NCBI GenBank assembly: GCA_001642005.1
Contig: LWCA01000059.1
Coordinates: forward strand, 1-64,000
Reading direction: 5' to 3'
From: Intoshia linei
Lineage: Eukaryota > Orthonectida > Rhopaluridae
DNA: 64,000 nt
Positions 25,110 through 35,839 of the stretch are shown piece by piece (the first letter of the stretch is position 1; each line of letters opens with the position of its first letter). Below the pieces are notes generated by a model that was given only the letters and a program-made list of their open reading frames with translations, did not search any database and was not told where the DNA came from. Made by a program: the position numbers and the translations under genes.

Positions 25110-28100
25110 TTATTGTAATAAAAGTAAACATTTTTTACACTGATTAACAAGAATATTTTTTATTGTTTCATTTCGCTTGTTCTTTAGATTCAAATTTAAT
25201 TTTCCCTTATAATGTTCAATTATATATTTTACTCCTTCGCATGCATGCATTTCTGCGGCCTATATAAAATATAATATTAAATTTATTATTACTTATAAAA
25301 AGATTCATTAAATGTGATGAATAATTACTGTATGTAATGGTGTATTATCCATGTAATCTGTAGAATTGATGTCGGCGCCAGCTGTTACATAGCAATTAAC
25401 TTTTTCGTAATGGCCTAATGATATTGCTCTAAAATTTTAAATATAATCCCTATATGTTCGGTCTATTTTTACCTTGTATTCGTATCTAATTTGAAAAGTA
25501 TAATATTTAGCAAAAAAATACAAATATTTTCACTTAGCATATATAATATATGTATTAGGAGTGTGAACGAATTTTTATATCAAAAGTGCACCCTTCCACC
25601 ATATGAACATTTTGAAAATATTCAATTTGCACCCAATCTTACCTCTCAACTGTTAAAAAAAACCCTGGGGCATCGCCTCTAAAGTTTTGAACAATATATG
25701 ACAATTTTCTTAAAAATATTATTTTAAATATAAAATTTTTTATACAAATAGCTATAAAGATGCCCAAAATTATCGTCTAAAAAATCATGAACGCCGAATT
25801 AATAAAAAAACCGATATTAATAAGAACTGAATAAATATAAATTGAAAATTAATTGTTATGGAAATAATTATTACTATGAAATTTACTATACAAAAAAAAT
25901 TAAATTTTGATTACTATTCATATTTTGAAGTGCTTTGCCCTAGGGTTTTTTTAATCTTTTTTATATAATTTATTGATAATTGTGTATCATTCAACCCCAT
26001 CTTCCACGTATGGGGTGGCACTTTTGTATTTTCGCAAAAAAGTGAAAAAATTCACACCCCTAATATGTATGCTGTATTATATATAATACATACAGCAGCC
26101 ATGTAAAACTTGCGGTCCACATCGACTTTGTATATGTATATATACTATATTATTATTAAATATTCCAAAATTAATTGTGTATCATTATCAGACCTAAACT
26201 ACGAGAAAATCACATTGACGAGATCAACGATATAATTAAAATTATGATAATTATCTCTTACTTCAAAATTAGTAAAAATACGTGCAAGTCATATCAAATT
26301 AAATTCTAGTTTTATCATTCTAATGTTAATTTAATAAAATCAATGGATACAAAAAAATAAATAATTAAATCATTGAGTATTACACACTGATCTCGATTCA
26401 TATTATAATGACTTTCAAAGGTAATACTAGAAAAAATTTTTAAAAAAATGGCCCGCTTCGTATTTCAGTTTGACATGGCTGACATACAGTGTAAGTGTAT
26501 GTTATACACGTAGAAATATTAATCTATTAAGTATAATATCAGTGGTTCTTATATTAGTTTCAGTTATTGAACAGGGAAATGTAAATTACAGTATAGATAT
26601 CAAAACTTTTAGATGCTTCACAAAAACACTATTAGCCCTAGAAATTGAATTTAAACATTATTTTCCTTTTCTTAATTAAATGAAATTTTATTAAACTTAT
26701 ATTTTTTTGAGTTGACGATATAGATATTAAAAAAACTATTTTGATGATGAATGTTCGTTAGAATCAATAAGCTTTTATACAAAAATATATAAAGATTTTA
26801 CTCCCGTGCAACGTGTAATACACAGTGTGTATATAACTGGTTTTCTACCTCTTAGATATAAAAATATAGTAAATTACACATATTTAAAATCATAAAATTA
26901 ACTCTACTAACTAAATTAGTGGAAAAGCTGAGAACCACTGTTTAAAAACGTACTACTAAATTACTGGCAAATATTATATCCAACAAGATGCGGATTATTA
27001 AGGTAAGCCCCAGTTTTGATTAGAAGTTTTATAATTTCGAGATGAATAAATTGTACAGCATTATCCAGTGGTGTAAAACCAAATCTATCCTTCGCGTGAA
27101 CAATGGCTCCCTTTGCCAACAAAAACCTAGTTATGCCAACATTTCCTTCAGAAGCTGAAATGTGTAAAGCCGTTCTTCCGTCATAGTCACTGCAATTAAT
27201 TACACCGTCCTACATTTTATGAATACATTATATTGTAAGAATACATGTTGCAATATATTATTCAAAGCCGAAATATCATTGTTTCGAGTGGCAGAACAAA
27301 CTAGATAAGGCATTATTGCATCACATAATTCATTAGATGCCTGTTTATAAATAAATTTTGATTGGTAATATATAATTTTACAGCTCTTGTTTTTAAATTC
27401 ATAGCTTCAGATATCTGTTCAATGAGGGAATTGTCGTATAATGCACCATCTGTGGTCGTTTTTATGCATCTCATTTCTCCTCTCAAGTTTGATTCCATTA
27501 ATTTACATTTATCAGAGTAACTTGCATTTTTACCTAATACATAGCTCAACTTTGCCAATGTTGTTTCTACCGTCATATCACTACCAGAAACAACGCCAAT
27601 ATCATGAAATATCTGTTGTACCGTTGAAAATTTTTATATAAAATATACCTTTCCCGTTTCATATGCTGAGGAAACTGAACCTTTTGCACATTGACTTATA
27701 TTAACAATTAAAACGCCTCTATTAATAGCTTTCTTTAATATATCAATAAATTTAACATTTTCATAAGGACCATTTCCTGATCCATACGATTGTATTACGA
27801 ATCCTTGAATAGGAGGTTGACAAAATGTTTCAATCTATTCAGTTGGTCATGTAAATATATGATTACTATTTGATCGGGTATTCCAGGGTTAAGTCTAATT
27901 ACACCCACATTTTCGGACATTTTGCAAAAAATATCGAAAGGTTCAGACACACCCGCAATTAATACTTGATTCCAGTTAACTAAATTTATATTAGAAATAA
28001 AAAATTATTAACCATTTATATTAATTCCGAAAGTGACCAAAGGAACTTCGTTGTGAGAATCGAAAGCATTAAAACCTGCACTGTCATATTTAGTAGTTCT

Positions 28101-29384
28101 ATTTCCTCTCAAAATTTTATTACTAAAAGCAATGAGCACCTATAATTATATTGTATCCTATATAAATCTTTATATAAATTACTTCAGGTATGTAATAATA
28201 TCCGGCTGTAACAAGGGCATCAATAAAATTATCGCGACCGTCGCTTCGAAGTTCAAAAATTGGAACCTAAATGTCAGAGTGAAAAATAATTATATTGTTT
28301 ACTTGCGATCCTGTCAAAATGACAGGTTTGCCTAAATTTTCCAACATAAACGATAAGGCAGAAGCTGTATAAGCCATAGTATCTGTTCCATGTAGTATGA
28401 CAAATCCGTCGAATTCTTTATAATAATTCTATCCAAAAAATAACCCAATTTATTACTTAAATTACTTTTATGTCATTTGCTATTTGTACCCAATTTGAAA
28501 TACACATGTTAGCCGAGTCTAACAACGGATTGTATTCAATAACATCGTAAATAATTTTAAAATTGTCCTTTTTACCCCTAAATAAGTTTAAATTTAAATT
28601 TGATGTATTTACGGAAGAACAAGAGGAATTTCGTCCAATTTAGGAAAGTGTTCATTAATATACTCGATATCGTTGAATAGAGTAGAATTGCATAGTTCAC
28701 TTTTCAAAACATTTTTGGATGGAACATAAACTAAAACATTAGCGTTGAATAATTATATTCATTTTCAGGGGTAAAAAAAAGTTAATTATAAAAGACACAG
28801 GCATATTTCAATTTTTTTTAAATCAGAAAAACTCTAAATAATTCAGATTTTATAATTATAAAATTTAATATAAGTTATTTTTTCTTAATCATCTAATACA
28901 GAGGTAGGGGAAGCATTTAATATTCGAAGACCGCACTAACGTCCCAAAAATTTAATAAGGCCGCACCTTTCTAAATAAAAATTAAATCAACTACTGCAGT
29001 GCTTCTCATGTGGGTGAATACGAAAATTTTAGATGATTAAAGTGAATTATACATTTTTAGCATTTGTATTCAAATTAATGAAATTTTATGAGAAAAAACC
29101 AAAATTTTACCAATATTTTTTTTAAAATCCCATTTCACCAAAAATTACTATAAAATATTTTAAATGAAAAATTGTTCAGAAGGCCGCACTTTTACCACTT
29201 CTGATCTAATATATATTAAATTATTTTTAAAATATACCACTGATTACGCAATATTACCTCCATTTTTTGTTTTCATCCCAATTGTACCACCCGTGTATAT
29301 GACCAATATCGACTTAAAACACTCATTGACAGTTAACAAAGAAATCAATTTACCAATATCAGCAATATGATTTTTTTTATTCAT
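25110..29384 (-). CDS. L-asparaginase with ankyrin repeats (ASPG-like), copy 2
   Basis: Tandem paralog of the gene at 20969-24369. Exons from 5': 29258-29384, 28613-28730, 28466-28577, 28303-28428, 28183-28266, 28013-28139, 27867-27979, 27649-27834, 27382-27612, 27245-27340, 26965-27209, 25329-25428, 25110-25259. The first twelve have exactly the lengths of copy 1 and the last is one codon longer; 604 residues. Catalytic elements are kept: [31 protein letters not shown]. Ankyrin repeats follow. Introns are short except intron 1 (527 bases, with a MITE at 28899-29203) and intron 11 (1536 bases, with a MITE at 25556-26062). The N-terminus differs from copy 1 ([13 protein letters not shown] against [13 protein letters not shown]). 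The start lies 53 bases after the SPOUT1 stop on the same strand. Confidence 0.92.
25556..26062. mobile_element. hAT MITE family A, copy 1
   Basis: 507-base element with ends TAGGAGTGTGAACG and AAATTCACACCCCTA. It is flanked by perfect 8-base duplications ATATGTAT at 25548-25555 and 26063-26070. The second copy is at 45741-46246, in opposite orientation. It sits in intron 11 of asparaginase copy 2. The short ORF at 25491-25682 is not a gene. Confidence 0.85.
28899..29203. mobile_element. hAT-like MITE in asparaginase copy 2 intron 1
   Basis: 305-base element with ends CAGAGGTAGGGGAAG and CTTTTACCACTTCTG. Perfect 8-base flanking duplication ATCTAATA at 28891-28898 and 29204-29211. The right-hand 200 bases resemble 61120-61320 read on the other strand, with shared GTGCGGCCTTCTGAACAATT and GGTAAAATTTTGGTTTTTTC, so there is at least one more family member in the window. 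Confidence 0.8.
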
Positions 29385-29437
29385 AATAAAATCAAATGGA
29401 TTTAAATTTTATTTTATGTACAATAAGATGAATGACA

Positions 29438-30491
29438 TTAAACGTTGAACTTATTTCTCAATAGACACATGGATATCCAAATTGCTTCCTAATAGAAATA
29501 TAATGATGAGTACAAGATTGAATATGTTATATTGAGATAAACCTCTGTTCTAATAGTTTTAGTTCCTTGATTTGGACATGTATTAACATAAAATTCGAAA
29601 AAATCTCGTACATTATCAGGCATATCACTATCTAATAAAACTGCATTCTCTAATCCTTTTACACCTCCAAAGACTACTAGACAGTGTCTAAAAAATAATA
29701 ACATAATAGCGATTTGCATTTAAAAATATAGAAAAAACCTAAATTTGGGGAAATCCACCTTTTCTACATTATCGCCTTTATCCGAAGTACCTATGATTAA
29801 ATCATACCCGTTTTTAGAAAAAGAACATTCATTAAAAACATTTGATAATTTATCTGCATATCGAATATAATACCCCCTGTAAAAATTTTCCTCCATATTG
29901 TAACGATATGGGTTTTTTATAAAACTGTCAATTTTATCTAAATATATATTTTTTTTAAAATTATATTTTTACTTTTTTTCATAGATACGGTAATTCTTTC
30001 ATTTAATTCAAATGCACCATCTACATGAGCCATAGAATCCAAGCCAACATTTACCAAACATCGAGTATCATTAATTTTATCTACAATTATTCCCTCTCGG
30101 TATTTACATTCATCTGTGGATTGACAATGATGAGTCATGTTGGTTGGATGCAATAAACCAGCAAATTTTAAATCTTGATGCATGTCAAATTTCTGACGTC
30201 GTAAATATGCTGGACATTCCAAATAATCCAGGATTCGCATCATTTTTTTGCACGCTTCCGTCGATTTACTAAAAAAATAATAACATTGATTACAAAAATT
30301 ACCTATCATTTGGATTTTCATTAAAAATAATAATTTCATCAATAGAATATACCGCTAAAACTTTTGATATCTGAAAATAAAAGAAATGTGAGTCGTTTTT
30401 ACCTGATAAACAAGGGCTGTCTGTAAAATTGGATTTTGAACATTTGATAAAATCGATGCTGGAAGTGCTACTGAAATTGATCCGTTAAAAT
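29438..30491 (-). CDS. SPOUT1 / CENP-32-like SPOUT-domain RNA methyltransferase (5' end unresolved)
   Basis: SPOUT-fold methyltransferase of the C9orf114/CENP-32 family, with reported roles at the mitotic spindle and in rRNA modification. Exons from 5': 30403-30491, 30303-30370, 29973-30268, 29739-29937, 29543-29687, 29438-29488, phase-consistent. Family landmarks: ISVALPASIL, VYSIDEIIIF, LDYLECPAYLRRQKF, HQDLKFAGLLHP, CKYREGIIV, GYYIRYADKL, GYDLIIGTSDKG, FRHCLVVFGGVKGLE, FYVNTCPNQGTKTIRTE. The last two blocks form the knotted SAM-binding region. The first readable exon begins after a splice acceptor at 30491 and no upstream start exon fits in the 78 bases before the LYAR stop. Family members have a charged N-terminal stretch of about 70 residues, absent here. 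It lies between LYAR and asparaginase copy 2, all on the same strand. Confidence 0.85.
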
Positions 30492-30569
30492 CTGTTAAAT
30501 TAGATGAAACAATGAAAGTTTAGTGTCATATCATAAAATTATACAAAAAGAAGTAAAGGAATATTTACT

Positions 30570-32124
30570 TTAATGTTCACGTAATACTTTATTTAATATA
30601 CCTGTTTTATTTTTTCTAATGTTTTTCATAGCTTTTCTTAACTAAATATACATTAAATATTCCATAAATATTTTTTACGTGTATTAATGATTTGGAGGGT
30701 GTGTATAAATCTAAATTTTATAATAAATATAAATGTATGATAAAATACCCTTCACAATTTTAATTGATCCATTAAATTTTTCTTTTTTTGCCATTTTTTT
30801 AGGTGGTTCTATCACTTCAGATTTTAACTAAAACGAAATATCACTAAATATTTCAGCATTAACTCATCATTCATGAAGACGTTAATATTAAATCAATATG
30901 GTTGTATAAAAAATCGTAAAATGATAAACACAACACTGAATTGCAATCTGGGGTAAAATGATGTACAACAAAATCGGCCTGTAGGTTTGCCTGACTTCGC
31001 AGTACAAACTTTGTACATATTTCGAGACAAAATAAATTTTTTCTCTATGATAACATAAAATTACGCAGATTTCCTTGAGTTTTTTATTTTTTATATAATC
31101 ATCAATAAATTTCCATGCATTTTCGACTGTATTTGTATCTCTAATTTTCAAACTATTCGAAACGAATGCCTAAAAATTATATCACATTAAAAGTAAATAC
31201 AATATTTTTTCAATAATTAGCCAGTTCCGTAGTTTACCAATCCAGTATAAATGTATGTCTAATTATCTTTGTATTTTGGAAATGTTCATAAACAGGGGCC
31301 AATGTATGGAAAAATTATTTAATAAAAATTCATAGTATTATGTACGATTTGTGTTATATATTTCGCAAAATCACGGTAAAATTGGTGCCAACATTGGCGA
31401 ACTAGTTGAAGAATATTGTAATTGTATCCAAATATAATAAACAGTTTTTACAACAATGATGTATTTACCATAAATTTCTTAATTTTTTTGGGGATATTTG
31501 TAGATTGAAGTAATTTTTGGTAAACATATTTATCCTTTGACGTTTTTACAATAGCCACATTACATGCTTCATGAACCATCTAATATAAGAGTTATTTCAT
31601 ATAAATATAGTATTATAATATTACATTGGTCCAGTCTGCTTGCTTCTTATCACCCTTGGAGTGATCAATTTGGTTAACGTCAAAATTTGGCCCATATTTA
31701 TTTTTTTCAGAAACGCACATTCTATGACTGTCAAAAGTATCCAAGCTAAATATTGATAAATAATAACAATAATATACAAACAGGTCATATACATCCGAAA
31801 ATGACTATTCTCAACCTATCGGATATCGCCACTTCTGAGAAATTTCAGATTGTAACTAAATGATGAAAGAATTTTGATTTGATAATACAGAGATTAAATT
31901 ATACAAATTATGTATAAGAAAAATTTAAGAATAAGAAATTGGTACTAATATGTATTATTTAAAAAATTTCATGAAAAAAACTAAAAATTAATAAATATCA
32001 ATTACCTAAATGTTTTTTGACAATCCATACAAGTGACCATAGATTTGCAATTATATTCAATGTGATTTCTAACCATTTTCTTTCGAAGAGAATCTCCACA
32101 ATTTTCACACGAAAACACTACCAT
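30570..32124 (-). CDS. LYAR: LYAR-like nucleolar zinc-finger protein
   Basis: Nucleolar regulator of growth and rRNA processing. Exons from 5': 32006-32124, 31625-31745, 31469-31579, 31065-31169, 30756-30827, 30570-30641, giving 199 residues. The N-terminus MVVFSCENCGDSLRKKMV then CKSMVTCMDCQKTF matches the paired C2HC zinc fingers of LYAR, followed by SHRMCVSEKNKYG. The middle has VHEACNVAIVKTSKDKYVY and IKKFM, corresponding to the WIQKI...VRELLEQI helix region, then AWKFIDDYIKN. The C-terminus has EKFNGSIKI plus LRKAMKNIRKN, matching the winged-helix-like end. The human protein is 379 residues; the long charged linker is missing here. The penultimate donor is uncertain: GTGAAG at 30755 gives the LRKAM reading, while GTATTT at 30747 gives a different short C-terminus. 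Starts divergently from nicastrin. Confidence 0.82.
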
Positions 32125-33275
32125 TAATATCAAATTAAAGACTTCACGTGATTAAAATAAATAAAGTTACTATCTATTTAAGATTAGTCATTTTTGATAT
32201 TCAATTTTACTATAAATTTTATACTAACGTAATTACTAATTAGTCGTATTGACTTTGGTTTAATTGACCCCACAAATACACAATATTAAATTTTCTAACC
32301 ATTTTTTTTCGATCTTTTGGTTAATTGTACCGATATTCATGTAACCTTCGCTTAATGCAGCTAAATCAAATCTCTTCAAATTGGTAATTTATGAATTACC
32401 TTGAATTAGTGTGGTATAATTCTAGAATCCATTAACCACACTTTGATGGTTAACTGTACTCAGTACAGTTAACCTTATATTATAGTACACTGTAATGTCA
32501 AAATTATCAAAATTTTTATTGAATATTCAAATATTACATTTAAAGTAGTGTTCAAAATGGTTCAAATTAAAATTGTACATTTATAAAATTAGCCAAATGA
32601 GTAATTCAACGTAAAAACGACAAATTTTTATAAAATTAGTAACTTTTTGAAAAGATAGAATAATACATATACCCGTTTACAACATTTGTAAATTAAGTAA
32701 AATTTTAAAAATCTATAATTATTATAAAATGTTGATAAACTTAATTTTTAAATTTTAAATCAAAATCAGTTATTCTAGCCTAGAACTTCGAACCTATCGT
32801 AACCGAGACCCCTTTTCACGGATTTGAACGAATTTTTTGTAAAATGGGGGCCATGTTTCCAAAGTGAGCATTAAAAAGATTATCTTTTTGAATATCATAA
32901 CTATTTTGTGTTACATTTAAAATGTCAAGTTAAGAGCCTTAGAGAGGTCATACAATATGACACTATGCATCATTTTGTAAAAACATTTTTTAGGGGTAAT
33001 TTTTCAATTTGAAGTGACTTCGATCTTGGTAGGTTCGGCTCTCGGGATAATTCAAATTTAATCATCAAAAAACTTATGATTATCGCACATAGTCAGTATT
33101 CAAAAATTTAAACTAAGTTTAAAACTAATGTTATATTCAATCTTTGTACTATGTAGTATATGATATTAACCATGTTAATAATAATAACTTGTTACATCTA
33201 AGTTGAAAATGATCAATAAATAACCACAAATAAAGATATGTTGACGAAAATTTGCTTAAAAACATTTCCAACATT
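32125..33275. other. Divergent intergenic region, LYAR / nicastrin
   Basis: 1.15 kb between two divergent start codons; should contain both promoters. No ORF with motif support and no TE ends that I can delimit. A palindrome, AACTGTACTCAGTACAGTT, lies near 32452-32470 and could form a hairpin or bind a dimeric factor. Confidence 0.5.
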
Positions 33276-35820
33276 ATGATTATATTTCAAATTTTGCTAA
33301 TAGTAAAATATATTCACGGATACAACAAAAAATTGTCTGGCAATTTGCCAATAACTGAATATACAATACCATCTACTGCATATTACCCTTGCATAACTCG
33401 GAATGGAATTAAAATTTTTGGTTGCACATCTGATTATGGGGGAAATTCAGGGATTGTAAACTTTCTTCTTCCAAGATCCGAATATACCTGGGAAGATGAA
33501 TTCCACACAAATGTTATTAATAACAATGAAAATGTTGTTTATTTTATAAATGCTGACATGATCAATGAGTAATTTTTTTATAATAAAAATATTTATTAAT
33601 TTTAGAAAAACTTTTAATTTTATATTTTTAAAACCCGATAAAATTGCAGGGATTGTATTTTATGATGATACCGGAAAATATAATCATTGGAATGATACGC
33701 TATTTAGAAAATACATGTGTAATTTTTAAATTATACTGATTATTGTAAAAAATGTATAATTATGATAAATTTAGACGATTATTCAAAAATTCCCATAATC
33801 TATTTAAAAGATGTAACAACTTTGAAATTTATCAAGGAAGAGGTATACTAAAAATATAATGGATATCATTCCAATTTTATATTTCAGTGTTATGAAAAAT
33901 ATAATGCTAATGATAATATGGTTCGTAAATGTAAAGCCAACTTGCGGACAAGCATGACATCCCAAGCACCAGTAATGAAATGTTTGAATAGATCTGATGA
34001 TAATTTCTCTTCCGCAATTTTTCAATCTCCCGGTATTTAACTATCAGTACACACACGGGGAAAGTGCTCCCGCGTTATGATTATTTAAGGGTTATATGAC
34101 AGTGGGTTTAAGGTGGATAAAGTCCACTAGGAATATATAAAATATCATGCCAGTGTGGAAACTTGATACAATTCATTTAAAAATAATTTAATATTTTTTG
34201 TCGTCATCAACTATAATATATTTATTCCCTAATTAAAATATTTAGTTAGATGTAATTTATTGGGCGGAAAAAGCGTTCATTACATGACAGAATCAGATGA
34301 ACCAATTTCATATCTGTTCCAAATACCTGTAAGTTCATTTGACTGTATTTATGAAAAATAAAACATTTAATTGATTAGATTGATGGATTTTCAATGTTTG
34401 ACGGATTTGCACCTAGTATTACCACTACAGTTGTCCCACTTGCTCTATTTTTAAATTTTATGAATTCTTTAAACATGAAAGATTTAAAAAAAGAAATAAT
34501 TTTCTCATTGTTTGGTGGAGTAATTACATTAAATATTAAAATTAATTCATTTAAACAGGAAACAATGAATTCGATTGGAAGTACTCGAATGAATTTAGAC
34601 TTAAAAGATAAAACGTTTCCCAGAATGTTCAAAGTTTCTAAAACTGCTAAATACTACAATTTCAAATATTACAACATTCTATATGATTTTAATGCTACGC
34701 TTCAAGAGAATGTAATATTTAAATAAAAATGTGTATTCAGTATTAGTGTTTGAATTATTTTGACCAAATGGAACAGTACAAAACTGATTCAAAAGCAAAA
34801 AATACAGGACTCCTAGCATGTCATCAAAAGGAATTTGTAGAAAATGAGTAAACTAATTTTATTTTTTATTCCAGCATTTAGATTTCTATTCACGTCAATT
34901 TTTGATACCATTAAAAACTTTGAAAGGAATTGTAAAGTTAATAAAACTGATGTTAATGAGGCTATTGATAGTCATACCAAAAAAATTATTCAATTTATTT
35001 TTGGATATGAGAAAGTAAAACTATTTGACAGCAAAAGAAAATTTGACGTAATATAATTTAAATTGAGAGTTTATAATTTAGTAAATTATATTTAAAGTAA
35101 ATTAAATTTACTAGCCAAACGAATTTATAAATTGTGTTGCTGTCAATTCCAATTGTACGTTATTTAATGCAGTCATTTCAGATCATGAAAAAATTCAATT
35201 AAGTAAAACCCTTATAAATTATATTACTAAAAAGAATATTATTTAATATTTTCTTGTATAAAATATTTAGGTGGTCCAATGGATTTATATGTTGGTATAA
35301 ACGAAAATGAAAATATGTTCACATTCATGGTCAAGCGTTTAGTGGATTATATCACCGGAGAAAATGTACCCAATGTTAACATTACTGAATGCCACAACAT
35401 GACTACCAAAGTATTTTAATACTGTATTTATCTTAAATAATTTTAGAACTACACGTATATATGGATGAATGGATACAAAAAAGAAGGGTTATGTATAAAA
35501 TCATCAGCATTTTATTCCAAAGCAATGTTAGAAAACGCCACAGATGATAAAGGTAGATTATGTTAAACATGTAACTAAAATATTCAGTGTACAGATATAT
35601 AAATTCAAAACATTTAATGGCGGAAAGTAGTTGGAATACTGATAGTATACAATTTACCCTTTATATTGTACAGTCAAAAAATTATCAAGTAAATTGAAAA
35701 TATTGTTATTATAATATATTTTAATTTTATTAGCGAACAATTATTTCTGTTTCAATAGTATGGACAATTGTTGTTATTATAGGTTTGTGGTGGATATTTA
35801 AACATGTAACTTTGAAATAA
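33276..35820 (+). CDS. NCSTN: Nicastrin, gamma-secretase subunit
   Basis: Type I membrane glycoprotein of gamma-secretase whose ectodomain gates substrates. Fourteen exons: 33276-33568, 33606-33718, 33775-33842, 33888-34032, 34246-34328, 34379-34519, 34559-34711, 34747-34847, 34882-35047, 35115-35202, 35271-35410, 35447-35552, 35588-35688, 35734-35820; 1785 bases, 594 residues (human 709). N-terminal signal peptide MIIFQILLIVKYIHGY. Recognisable blocks: GCTSDYGGNSGIVNFLLP, YFINADM, IAGIVFYDD, a peptidase-like core ending FGGETMNSIGSTRMNLDLKD, then GPMDLYVGINENENMFTFMV, ENVPNVNITECHN and YTYIWMNGYKKEGLCIKSS. One C-terminal membrane segment (ISVSIVWTIVVIIGLWWIF) and the short tail KHVTLK. The DYIGS motif reads NSIGS. 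Introns 30-70 bases except intron 4 (213). Its stop is 19 bases from that of the convergent adenosine kinase. Confidence 0.9.
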
Positions 35821-35839
35821 ATACATTTTATATATAAGT

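Noticed and set aside
33804-34025. Minus-strand ORF with MKNCGREIIIRSIQTFH
   Set aside because: Antisense shadow of nicastrin exon 4.
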